Below, piece after piece: positions 11,412 through 21,137 of a DNA stretch of 64,000 bases. The notes beneath the pieces were generated by a model. That model ran no database searches and was not told where the DNA came from. It saw only the letters and a list, made by a program, of their open reading frames with translations. Origin of the DNA: Hirundichthys speculiger (Eukaryota > Chordata > Actinopteri > Beloniformes > Exocoetidae); the NCBI GenBank assembly GCA_018398805.1, contig JAGFBZ010000860.1:402001-466000 (forward strand). Direction: 5' to 3'. Positions within the stretch are counted from its first letter, which is position 1. Every line of letters begins with the position of its first letter. Made by a program: the position numbers and the translations under genes.

Positions 11412-11625
11412 GCCACCATGACACCCTGGGTGGGGCTCAGGAAAATCAACGTGTCCTACTGGTGCTGGGAGGACATGTCTCCGTTCACCAACACCACCCT
11501 TCAGTGGCTGCCCGGGGAGCCCAGTGACGCTGGGTTTTGCGGCTACCTCGCCGAGCCGGCGCCCAGCGGACTGAAGGCACAGACCTGCATCAACCCGGTG
11601 AACGGCAGCTTATGCGAGCGGCCAG
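11412..11625 (+). CDS. atrn: attractin exon 3 (end of C-type lectin domain)
   Basis: Second half of the lectin domain. The acceptor AG is at 11410-11411 and the donor gtgagt at 11626. An in-frame TAA at 11403-11405 limits how far upstream the exon could begin. It enters at phase 0 and leaves at phase 1. It encodes TPWVGLRKINVSYWCWEDMS, then LQWLPGEPSDAGFCGYLAEP, then CINPVNGSLCERP. The WVGL and W.W motifs and the paired cysteines are the conserved lectin core. The calcium and sugar motif EPN is replaced by EPSD, so carbohydrate binding cannot be assumed. Three N-glycosylation sequons (NVS, NTT, NGS) are present. Confidence 0.95.
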
Positions 11626-11971
11626 GTGAGTCCACCGTACCAGATCTGTCTGGGGTCCTTTTTAATTGTTCCAAACAAAAAAATGACGAGCGGTTTTGGT
11701 TGAAACGGCTCATTTCATGCGTGTTGCTACTTTAACTGCCTGTTAAATTGAGCTGAATGAACAAGTGTGTGTAAATGAATTTCCACGCACAGTGGCTGTT
11801 CAGATTAAATGGATTTATCTCTGAATCGACACCGTGGTGCTTTCTGGTCTGGCCTAATGGGAACTCTTGCTGCACAATTAGCTGTTTTCATGAGTGACAA
11901 CTTTCTGAGCCAGCCATTTATACTTATACTATATCCATACTAAAAGCCTGCGCCTCCGTGTCTCTCTTCAG

Positions 11972-12157
11972 CCAACCACAGTGCTAAGCAGTGCCGGACC
12001 CCCTGTGCCATGCGAACCACCTGCAGCGAATGCACCAGCAGCAGCTCGGAGTGCATGTGGTGCAGCAACATGAAGCAGTGCGTTGACTCCAACGCCTACG
12101 TGGCCTCCTTTCCCTTTGGCCAGTGTATGGAGTGGTACACCATGAGCACCTGTCCAC
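11972..12157 (+). CDS. atrn: attractin exon 4 (PSI domain)
   Basis: A 186-nt exon with acceptor tctctcttcag and donor gtaaga, phase 1 on both sides. It encodes ANHSAKQCRTPCAMRTTC, SECTSSSSECMWCSNMKQCV and FGQCMEWYTMSTCP, with the cysteine spacing and C.WC core of a PSI repeat. The middle stretch VDSNAYVASFPFGQCMEWYT looks nearly unchanged from mammalian attractin. This and GCGWCTEPSN in the next exon favour ATRN over the paralogue ATRNL1, judging by remembered sequences. The intron before it is only 346 bp. Confidence 0.96.
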
Positions 12158-12437
12158 GTAAGAGCCCCTGTCCTGTTTCAGTGTTCTCCGATCCCGGTCC
12201 GCAGGGCCCACCGTCCTGCGGGTTTTAGACGTTTCCCAGCTCCGACACACCTGACTCAGACAGTTGGATCATCATCAGCTTGTCACTGCGGTCTGTCAGT
12301 GACCCACTGATTTGAGCCAGGTGTGTTAGTGTAGGGCAGTCCTCCTCAAATAGTGGGGCATGACCCCTCAGGAAGTTTTTTTTTTCTTGCCATACTGGAA
12401 TAAAGTGCAATTGCACATATACTACAGTACGCTCCAA

Positions 12438-13122
12438 GGGCCCGATCTTCCACCAGATCTCCTAAAGCCGCTATGTAGGGATAGCGGGTAGCGGGAGGGG
12501 CGTTCCCCGCTATCCCACCTGTGCTAACCGCTACATTATGCATAGGAGTGGTTAGGGCGTTCCACCTGTTAAACCAATCAGTGCGTCAGCAGCCATTGCC
12601 TTTAAGAGCAGGTTGTGCTACCCGCTAACCGCTATGGAGCGTCTTTTCATCCAGATCAGAGCAGCTCTCGTGTGCAGCTCGTCTGGGACTCTGCTGTAGA
12701 GCTTCCTCCTCTTCCTTCCTCCTCTGCACTGATTTTAAGACGATCTCTGCTATTTTCTCAAGGGGTTCAACTGAGGCCAAATCACGCTTTTATACAAGAG
12801 TTAATTCGAGAGGTAGAGCGGTTTGTGGGCGTCCACATGTGGCCAGGTGGACGCACATTGATGCCATTTGTACGCGCCTACAAGCGGGTTGCGGGAGGTC
12901 AGACCACCCGCTACCCGCGACCGCAAGATACCGAGCTCGCGGAAAGGGCAAAAGACACGCCCATGGCCACACCTACAATGTGAGTAAGGGAGTATAATGG
13001 GTAGCGGCTTTAGGGAGCGGAATATTGCATTAGCGGTTAGCGGAGGTTCCTAAACCCGCAATTTGCAGCTGGTGGGTAGTGGGTAGCGGCTAGTGGCTGG
13101 TGGAAAGTGTAAGATAGGGGCC
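12438..13122. mobile_element. non-autonomous DNA element, family V, copy 1
   Basis: Starts GGGCCCGATCTTCCACCA and ends in the imperfect inverted form TGGTGGAAAGTGTAAGAT then AGGGGCC. The interior is dominated by GCGGGTAGCGG-type motifs. Copies at 40031-40316 and 62466-62627 share CACCTACAAAGTGAGTAAGG and GGTAGCGG.TTTAGGGAGCGG. The open frame at 12615-12983 has no motif I recognise. The superfamily is uncertain; no clear target duplication was seen. Confidence 0.65.
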
Positions 13123-13139
13123 TAAATGTTTTCTTCTTC

Positions 13140-13220
13140 CTCAAGGGGGATGCAGCAGAAAATCAAATCAAAACAAATCAAATATACTTTATTGATCCCC
13201 CAAGGGGAAAATTCAAAATA
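13140..13220. repeat. fish retroelement tail (TTTATTGATCCCC..GGGGAAA)
   Basis: AATCAAATATACTTTATTGA then TCCCCCAAGGGGAAAATTC is a short, very common fish repeat. A cousin with (AAGAT)n lies at 46465-46525. Class not determined. Confidence 0.5.
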
Positions 13221-14930
13221 ATAGAGAAGCACTGGTGTAGGTCTGAACTATGCAGGACAGTGGAAGAACACCACTGTTCAGTTGTTTGTCCTTCATATTG
13301 ATTCTGAATTTTATATGATGGTCATTGCTAGTTTGTGAAGGCATGCCACCATAAATAACACAAATACTCAATCCAAAACCAGTTCCACATTATTGTATTG
13401 TTATATGTAACACAAAAATGTCCATAACCCTCCCTCTGACTCTGTAACACAAAATAATCACAATGACTAAGCTGATATAAAACTCTTTAACATTCTTGCA
13501 GGTAATTTGGTGAAACATTTTTTGTTTTTCTAAAGGTTCTCACTTCATCCACGAAGTTTCTTAAAATGAAAATGGCAAGTCACCTGTCATTTCAAGGGGA
13601 AAAAAAACCCTAGAATGATGCTGAAACGGTTCACTCTGTGATTGACTTGGTCACTGTGCCGTAAAGACAGAAATCTGAGTATCAGGACCACTGAAGCTAA
13701 ACGTTACACTTTATTATTACACAGTAACAAGCAAATCCATCACTGATGTTGTCTAATCCTAAAGAACATTTCTGTCTGTTCAGGCTGTTTAGCAACACAT
13801 CCAGAAATGCTCTTTAGGGTTTGCCAACATCAGCGATGCAGTGGTGGATTTGCTCGTCAACAAAGTACAACGTTTCAGTGTTGAGATCAGGAAGCTGAAA
13901 CTAATCAATTAAGTGTGAACCGTTTAAAGCGTGCACAAATCTCTCTGAGCATTCCTTATGCTTGTTACCGAGTAGAGTGCCCCCTCTTTGAAATATAAGG
14001 TTTTAGGTATCGGGACAATAAAAATAATTTAGGTCCGACGATTAGATTGTGTCATTATTGAGCAAAAACACAAGCGGTGTTGTGCAAAAACCAAGTAGCT
14101 GACGACTCCTACAAGAATAAAGAAGATTAGTAGAAAACTGCGACAAGCCCAACAACTACGTCTCAGACTCTCCCAGCCTCAGTTAGCATGTTAAATCTTC
14201 AGGTTCATGACAGTATAATTAAAAAGGCTGCACCAGTAAGGCTTGTTTGGAAGGGCTGGAAGCCTCTTTTCATTAAAGGGAGAAAATAACGATATGGCAG
14301 CTTCATTTAAGCTTGAAAAGCTGCATCTGAACAAACCACGAAATGTCTGAAACAATATTCATCATATTAACTAGATGGAAGTGGAGATGTTCGGTTTTTA
14401 ACAAATGTGGCCCTTTGGATTATAACCAAAACATGTAAGGAAGAATACCTCACATTATCTATTTGTTTATGATGTTTAAAACATATGGTTTAAGATTAGA
14501 ATTATAAGTTAATGGGTGAATATTGGGCACTTAAAAATAAGAAACCAGACACAAGATGCAAATGTGTTTGTACTGTTTGTTCAAAGGCTACACGCTGCGT
14601 TGGAAGTATTTTGCCTGTTTTTCCACATAAATGTTTGTTGCAATTTATATGCCAGACCGCTAGAGGGCACTGTTATGCCATTTTTGGCAATGTTGCTAAG
14701 GGAAGGCAAAAAAGAATATATTCAGATGGCTAGCACTCATTTGCGCGCCTGCAGAATCACAAATCTGTTGTAAAAGGATGAGCACATAAGTTCTTCGGTA
14801 AAGAAATTGAAACTTTACAAACACCTGGCATTTGTAAAACACCCCCAGATGTGGGCATCTTTAGAGCAACATATTGCAGAATCAAATGTGAGGCTATCTG
14901 GGCGGAAATTACGGTTATGCAAGAGATCAG
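13221..14930. other. intron, nothing recognised
   Basis: Low-complexity-free intron sequence. No shared repeat, domain or structural element was found. Open frames near 14512-14773 lack any known motif. Confidence 0.4.
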
Positions 14931-15072
14931 TAATCCCAAGCACGCCAACACATCTGCAGCAGAATGACTGGAGAAGAAAATGATGTGGAGGTTGCAGTGG
15001 TCCGGTCAACAAGCAGACCTCAAGCCAACTGGAAAGCTCTGGCAGAGCCTTGAAAGGGCTGTAGACAAATGA
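14930..15072 (+). mobile_element. degenerate Tc1/mariner transposase fragment
   Basis: Translation gives NPKHANTSAAE (compare Tc1 NDPKHT), then after a stop LQWSGQQADLKPTGKLWQSL and ERAVDK. The latter lines up with the Tc1 block [15 protein letters not shown] followed by a KRAV motif. It is old and heavily substituted. Confidence 0.5.
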
Positions 15073-15602
15073 ATAACTTTAACAATCTGAAGCAATGTTG
15101 AAAAGTAGACTGAGAGACCGATGACATTTCAGGAAGCAATATATGTTGGTGCCGAGCTGGTTTCCAGAGCGTTGAAGCATGGCATGTACTGTAGTTTCAC
15201 ACACTGTGTCTGACATGAAATGCCACGTTTACCTTTTTACAACATAGAAAGCAACTTATTATTTGAGACCTGAGAATCAAATTATGGAGACTTTGCTGTT
15301 TACGACTGGACTTCAGAGTCCCGTTGATGATGGAGCTTTTTACAAAAACAGGTTTTCTGATGATGATTAATTACCTGCTTTAGGAGTTTGATGTCTCTTC
15401 TTTTTTTGTCGGAGCAGGAGGCAACTAATGTCACTGTATCTTTGATTACTTGAGGCCAAAGGCAGAATCGACACGTATATGTGGATTAAGAGAAAGCACA
15501 TTGACCCGTTGAATCAGGGACCAGCTAAAGGAACAAAATTTTGGAAAACTCCAGATTGATGCGACTTTGTTGTAACTGCTGATGTGTTGTGCTTGGGTGC
15601 AG

Positions 15603-15848
15603 CGGAAAACTGCTCTGGGTACCGGACCTGCGGGCAGTGCTTGGACCAGCCCGGCTGTGGCTGGTGCACCGAGCCCAGTAACACCGGCAAAGGCCAGTGC
15701 ATTGAAGGCTCCTACCGCGGGCCCTTCCAGACCTCCGTCCCGGCGCCGTCCACTCTGCCCGGTCTACCTGCCAGCCCTCAGCCTGCCCTCAATGTCAGCA
15801 TGTGCCCCAGTGAAGCCAAATACAACTGGTCCTTCATTCACTGTCCAG
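15603..15848 (+). CDS. atrn: attractin exon 5 (PSI domain and linker)
   Basis: A 246-nt exon, acceptor gcttgggtgcag, donor gtaaga, phase 1 on both sides. It encodes ENCSGYRTCGQCLDQPGCGW, CTEPSNTGKGQCIEGSYRGP, a proline- and serine-rich linker, and SEAKYNWSFIHCPA. The first part is a PSI domain. The Pro/Ser linker at about 15731-15795 is the least conserved part compared with remembered mammalian attractin. Sequons NCS, NVS and NWS are present. The exon closes on the cysteine that precedes the EGF repeats. Confidence 0.96.
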
Positions 15849-16039
15849 GTAAGAGACTGTTTTTTATAATGTTCTTCACAGTCAGAGGTTTTACATCCAT
15901 CTCCTCGATATTTAGTATCGTTGCCTTTAAACTGTCTGACTTGAGTCAAACGGTTTTGGTTTCCTTCCAGAAGCTTCTCACAATAGTTCTGGTCCTTTTC
16001 TCCTGACAGAAGGAACTTAGTCAGGTTTACAGGTCATCT

Positions 16040-17195
16040 TGCTTATATATATATTTCAGCTGAGCCCACAAATGTTCCACAGAATTGAGATCCAATTCAG
16101 AATTGAGTCGGGTCGCGGGGGGTTCAGCTTCAGCAGAGAGGCTCAGACCTCCCTCCCCTCGGCCGCCTCCACCAGCTCCTCTGGAAGAACACCGAGGCCT
16201 TCCCAGGCCAGCTGAGAGATATTAACCCTCCAGCGGGTCCTGGGTCTGCCCCGTGGTCTTATCCCGGTTGGACATGCCTGAAACACCTCTCCATGGAGGC
16301 GTCCGGGGGGCATCCTAGCCAGATGCCCAAACCACCTCAACTGGCTCCTCTCGATGTGAAGAGGAATTGAGGTCATTAGGATTATTCACTCCAGAACATT
16401 GACTTTTTTGTCTTTAAGCGTCTTTGTAACTAATCTGGTGGTGTGTTCAGGGTCATCGTTTATCTGAAGACCCATTTGTGTCCAAGCTTTAACTTCCTCG
16501 CTGATGTCTTAAGATGTTGCTTCAGTATTACTACATAATGTTCTTTTCTTGTGATGTCATCTATTCAGTGAAGTTCACCAGTCCCTCCTCCAGTAAAACA
16601 TCCCCACATCATGAATGCTGCCACTCCCGTACTTCACAGTTGGATGGTATTCTCAGACTCCAAGCTCCTCCCTTTTTCCTCCAGATGAAATGATTGTCAT
16701 TATGTCCAATCAGTTCAGTTTTAGTTCCATCAGACCAGGACATGTCTCCAGATATGAAGGTCTCTGTGATCACTTACAAACTGTAATTTGGCATTTTTCT
16801 GTTTCTTCTGGAGTAATGTCTTCTTCCTGGCTTCCATGTTGGTCCAGGACTGGTTTCTCTGTGGATGGTTTCTCCTCTCTGACCAGCTTCAGCAGCATCT
16901 TTACTAGGTGTTCTCCTTTTGTTCTGGGTTTGATACGTCACATTTAACACTAAAGCAGGTTCATCTCTGGGACCCAGAACCGTCTCTTTCCTGAGGACTA
17001 TGATGGTGGACGTTGCCATGGTGGTTCTACTGGTGGAGAACTCTTGGAACAGATGAACATGGCTCCTTCAGACATCTGGAAACTGGACCAGACTGTTGGA
17101 GGTCGACAATTCGCTTCCTGATATCTTTTGATTTTCCCATGATGTCACACAAGGAAGCGGTGTGTTGTGAGTCTACTAGAAAACAGAGTTGTTGA
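16040..17195 (-). mobile_element. Tc1-like transposon, minus strand, decayed and interrupted
   Basis: The sequence matches from memory the reverse strand of Tc1-type transposase coding DNA: ACATCCCCACATCATGAATG (the GGGSVMMWG-type block), CATCAGACCAGGACATGTCT and TCCCATGATGTCACACAAGG. No long open frame survives. A LINE fragment is inserted at 16108-16363. Confidence 0.7.
16108..16363 (-). mobile_element. LINE C-terminal fragment nested in the Tc1 element
   Basis: The minus strand encodes HIERSQLRWFGHLARMPPGR, GIRPRGRPRTRWR and LAWEGLGVLPEELVEAAEGR. This is the conserved C-terminal tail after the reverse transcriptase of a widespread fish LINE. It is flanked by GAATTGAG at 16100-16107 and 16364-16371, an 8-bp target duplication that shows it inserted after the Tc1 copy. 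Confidence 0.8.
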
Positions 17196-17209
17196 TATAT
17201 AGGGTCTCA

Positions 17210-17296
17210 GACCGGGAATCGAACCTGCGACCTCTGCAGGAGGACTGTTGTGTGTGAGCCGCCTGCTTAAAGCACTGAGCTGCCCAGCGGCTCAAC
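17210..17296 (-). mobile_element. tRNA-like SINE head
   Basis: The reverse complement reads GGCAGCTCAGTGCTTTAAGC (A-box-like) and, after a long variable part, GGTTCGATTCCCGG (B box). The arm lengths do not fit a functional tRNA. It abuts the Tc1 end. Confidence 0.55.
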
Positions 17297-17450
17297 GTGT
17301 GGTGAATTCCTCTCAAATAAACCTGCCAGAAGGAATTTAGATGATAACTCCGTACCGACCGGAGAATTTTCCTTCATGTTTGTTGTAGTTTTCTTTCTGG
17401 CGTCTGTGTGATTTTTTTTTCGTGTGTGTGTTTTGTTTCCTCTTCGGCAG

Positions 17451-17588
17451 CCTGTCAGTGTAACGGCCACAGCCAGTGTGTCAACGAGAGCGTCTGCGAG
17501 AAGTGTGAGGATCTGACGACCGGCGGACACTGCGAGAGCTGCGTGTCCGGGTTCTACGGCGACCCGACTAACGGGGGCAGCTGCCAGC
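17451..17588 (+). CDS. atrn: attractin exon 6 (laminin-type EGF repeat 1)
   Basis: A 138-nt exon, phase 1 on both sides, with acceptor tcttcggcag and donor gtatgt. It encodes ACQCNGHSQCVNESVCEKCE, DLTTGGHCESC and VSGFYGDPTNGGSCQ. The C.CNGH.QC start and the GFYGDPTNGG block are typical of laminin-type EGF modules, which form rod-like extracellular stems. Nearly the whole repeat lies in this one symmetric exon. The sequon NES is present. Confidence 0.96.
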
Positions 17589-18304
17589 GTATGTATATCT
17601 GCGGGCCGTTCAGCCCGGCGCTAAATCAACCCGTCGGCGTTTCTGCACACAGCTCCGTTTAACTTGTCAGTATTTTACAGTTAATTTTTTATGGAGCCTA
17701 TTTTCCTGATTCCCGGCTGCACCGCCGAGCCTTCCCCCTGGGATATTAGAGATTTACATTCCTTACCGTCGATACTGACAGCCGGTCGATCGCACAACAA
17801 ATCAATTGTCTGTTCTTTCGACAGGTTGATTCAGCGTCCTGGTATATTACTGCTACAGTGCATCTTGTCATTTTTGTTCCCCTATTTCCGTCTGAAATAT
17901 ACATAAATTTACACGGTTCTGCATCAGTGACAGCTGTTCAATAAGCCCTGCTTGCGGACGTGCAGTATTTTTGTTTTTTTTATTGCACTTTCTTTGCAAA
18001 TACTTTTTTTTTTGGTGTGTAATTGGGACGTAAAGTAAAAGCTGATTCGTTTAAGGGTGAAGTTGCATAAAGGACATCTTGGCCAAAAGTGTTGCATGTA
18101 GATGCTTTAATCCAAGTCTGGCTCAGATGGTCTGTTCATTCGTTATTTCTGCTTTTATATTCTGATTTGTTTTAATTAATTTTTTGTGTCCAGCACTTTG
18201 GCTAACTTGTTTTTCAAGTGCTTTATAAATAAAGTTGAGTTTGTCGTCGACTGTGAAAGTAAGTGATTTTTATGTTTTTTTTTTCTTCTACGTCTTTGAT
18301 TCAG
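17589..18304. other. intron 6, nothing recognised
   Basis: A 716-bp intron with a T-rich tract before the exon 7 acceptor. TTATAAATAAAGTTGAGTTT near 18223 resembles a LINE 3' end, but nothing else supports an element. Confidence 0.4.
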
Positions 18305-18398
18305 CCTGCAAGTGTAACGGCCACGCCAGCATGTGCAACCCCAACAATGGAAAGTGCTTCTGCACCACGAAGGGCATCAAAGGAGACAGATGCCACCT
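18305..18398 (+). CDS. atrn: attractin exon 7 (laminin-type EGF repeat 2, first part)
   Basis: A 94-nt exon, acceptor ctttgattcag, donor gtaagc, entering at phase 1 and leaving at phase 2. It encodes PCKCNGHASMCNPNNGKCFC then TTKGIKGDRCH. The C.CNGHA.MC and GKCFC pattern is the second EGF-lam module. Its last cysteines are in exon 8. Confidence 0.95.
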
Positions 18399-18570
18399 GT
18401 AAGCTCTTCATTTCCTTCCCTGTACTTATCTGATTGGCTGATCACAGTTACTACCTGGTCAGAGACCAGCCTTTAAAGACGCTCCAGCTTCTGTACTGAT
18501 TAAATGACATTTGAGTTTGTACGTTAGAATGTAACATGCTTGTCTTGAACTTAAAATATACAGCATTATA

Positions 18571-18862
18571 TAGGGATGCAGGATAACTGTTTTTTAAAAC
18601 CGATACCAGTAACCGATAACTTTCAGCTCCGATACCGATAACACACACTTATACCTAAGATCATTACATCAATACTATGAACAAAATCAAAAACAGTTTT
18701 GCCTTTTCAAAGGAACAGATATTTATTTTTTCCAATAAAAAAATATTGGCAAGCCTCTTAAACATTTTCGTAAAGCTATCAGACAAACCTGTTTGATATC
18801 TCACATCAACTTAAATAAGGTGCATTACTGACTGATATAAAAAAAATAAAGGCTCCATTAGT
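18571..18862. mobile_element. hAT-type element, family W, copy 2 (partial)
   Basis: Begins TAGGGATGCAGGATAACTG and matches copies 1 and 3 through GATATCTCACATCAACTTAA and AATAAAGGCTCC. The match is lost at about 18862 and no right terminus follows. Confidence 0.8.
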
Positions 18863-19708
18863 AGAAATAATATTGGATAAATACTTGGACTTCGCCTCTT
18901 TCACAGCCCTCTGATACTGAGTGAGACTGTCCCTCAGTATTTCAAGCGATACATGTAATTTATCCCTCTTCCAGCGTCGCTCTGCCTGTCTGCAGCTCTG
19001 TCTGAGGGTCCGGTAGAGCCGTTCAACCAGGGATCAGCCTTAGGTTTAGAGGACCTGCGCCTAAAAGGAGAAATAGTGTCCAGGATCCCAGTGCACGTAG
19101 AATAAAAAGATGACAGAAAGCTGTCTGGGCATTCAGGAGGAACACAATAGCAGCAGAAAACTCCCCAGCTGTTGAAGAAGTAATAATCCGGCGGCGAGAA
19201 CGTCTGCAAGGACACACAGATCAGATATTTATCTTGATCTTGATCTTGAGATCTTTTAAAGCAGAATTTAAAGAGTCACATGGGGACAATGGATTCTGAT
19301 CGCTTATACCGAACAATCGAATTTATCATTCAAGAGGGTTTTTCTCACAAGCAAAATAGCTAAATTACTGTTAACTCAAGGGATGCTTGTCCCCTTTTAT
19401 ATAAAAAGCTATTTAACGAACCCTGAAGGGCAGCAGCACCTGTTCGTTAGCGCAACGTTGTTTTACCGCTCGTCTGCTCCCTGGTCTCCACTTTTACAGG
19501 AATCATTCAAGACCTTAAATCATCCAAAATTAGAGAAGATGTAAAAATGAAACTTTTTACATTTTTGCTTCTCTCCTCTTTCTTTATGTCGTGATGTTTC
19601 CCGAGTTAACAAAGGATCATTTCTCTTTCACTTCTTTCTGACTCTGCTTCATCTTTACCCTCCTTCTGCTCGCCTGTTCTTCACCTGTTCTTCACCTGCC
19701 TCCTACAG
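18863..19708. other. intron 7 remainder, no firm assignment
   Basis: No shared repeats. An open minus-strand frame near 18934-19215 lacks known motifs. The stretch CTTATCTTGATCTTGATCTT near 19222 is simple sequence. Confidence 0.35.
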
Positions 19709-19761
19709 GTGTGAGGTCGAGGGTCGTTACCAAGGCAACCCCCTCAAAGGAACATGCTACT
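19709..19761 (+). CDS. atrn: attractin exon 8 (EGF repeat 2, end)
   Basis: A short 53-nt exon, acceptor tgcctcctacag, donor gtaagt. It completes a leucine codon split across the intron (CT/G) and encodes CEVEGRYQGNPLKGTCY, leaving at phase 1. It closes the second laminin-type EGF repeat and starts the membrane-proximal region. A single-frame ORF search would miss it. Both flanking introns (1.3 and 5.0 kb) carry transposons. Confidence 0.93.
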
Positions 19762-19978
19762 GTAAGTATGTGTCCCCCAGGTTGTGGAGGGAAAGGTCAG
19801 GATGAAGGTGGTGAACTGTCGTTTAGCCTCGTTTTAGTTTTGAATCAACATCCTGTTGAAGTTAAATGGACAGTTATTTTTGTTCGTTTATCAGCCCCTG
19901 CAGTGGAAAATGTTTTGTTCATAAAAGTGAAACTGTAGATTTAATTCAAAATGCCACAAAAATAAGTGTCTCTTAAAC

Positions 19979-21088
19979 CACCGGTCTCCAACCTTTTTTA
20001 CGCCACCGACCGGTTTAATGTCGGGTAATATTTTCACGGGCCGGTCTGTAAAATGTGCCGCAGATAAATGCAACAAAATAAAATGATACAACCGCCACAT
20101 AAACTGTGGTATTTTTTTTTTTACATATTATAATAAACGTAAATCTGCTGTGTATTCACGTGCAACTTTATTAGAAGCATCCTCGTAACAACAACAGAAC
20201 ATCCGTAACGTCCTCTGGAAAGACGATTGTTTTTCTCTCATTTTACCAGCTCGAGGGTTCTAAACGTGTCGCGTGACTGAGACTCAGGTCTGGAAGTCAT
20301 AGACGGGTGTAACGGAGAGAATCTGGTCACTTTTCAAAATAAAACATCATTTAGACTTGGATGATAAATTAAACAGTAATAATGGAAGTTATTTATTTTT
20401 TCTCTGTGGCCGGTACCAAATGACCCACGGACTGGTACCGGGTCGGGGGCCGGGAACCATTGGGGGCCAGGGACCATTGGGGACCGTCGGGGGCCGGGGA
20501 CCTTGGGGACCGTCGGGGGCCGGGGACCATTGGCAACCATTGGCGACCATTGGGGGCTGGGGACCGTCGGGGGCCGGGGACCATCGGGGGCTGGGACTGT
20601 TGGGGGACCATTGGGGGACGGGGGACCATTGCGGGTCGGGGGCTCGGGACCATTGGGGTCTATTGGGGGCCTGGGACCACTGGGGGCCGGTGTCTGTCGG
20701 GGGCTGGGGACCGTCGGGGGTCGGGGACCGTCGGGGGGTTGGGGACCATCGGGGGCTGGGGACTGTTGGGGGACCATTGGGGGACGGGGGACCATTGCGG
20801 GTCGGGGGCTCGGGACCATTGGGGTCTATTGGGGGCCTGGGACCACTGGGGGCCGGTGTCTGTCGGGGGCTGGGGACCGTCGGGGGTCGGGGACAATCGG
20901 GGGGTTGGGGGCCGTCGGGGGCCGGGGACCATCAGGGGTCAGGGACCGTCGGAGGCCAGCTGTCGGCGGCCGGGGACCGTCGGGGATCATCGGGGGTCGG
21001 GGACCATCGGAGTCCGGCGGTTGGCGGTCGGGGGTCGGGGACCACTGGGGGCCGGGGACCATTGGGGGTCGGGGGTCGGGGACCACAG
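19979..21088. mobile_element. hAT-type element containing a minisatellite
   Basis: The left terminus is CACCGGTCTCCAACCTTTTT. The right terminus GGTCGGGGACCACAG is its imperfect inverse. The flanking duplications are TCTTAAAC (19971-19978) and TCTTAAAT (21089-21096), 7 of 8 identical. About 460 bp of ordinary non-coding interior is followed by a GC-rich tandem array reaching to the right terminus. Confidence 0.87.
20440..21083. repeat. GC-rich minisatellite (GGGGGCCGGGGACCAT/CG-like unit)
   Basis: A tandem array with units of roughly 14-21 bp built on GGGGGYCGGGGACCRT. A higher-order unit of 166 bp is duplicated (ACCATTGCGGGTCGGG at 20625 and again at 20791). All frames stay open on both strands because the repeat lacks stops, giving spurious Gly- or Pro-rich frames. 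Confidence 0.95.
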
Positions 21089-21137
21089 TCTTAAATTACA
21101 TGTAAATACTGGCTGTTTTGTGAGCAAATAAAAACCA

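Noticed and set aside
12615..12983. 122-codon frame as a gene
   Set aside because: It lies inside repeat family V, whose other copies do not preserve the frame.
17210..17296. tRNA gene
   Set aside because: A- and B-box-like motifs are present, but spacing and stem pairing do not fit a tRNA. Best read as a SINE head.
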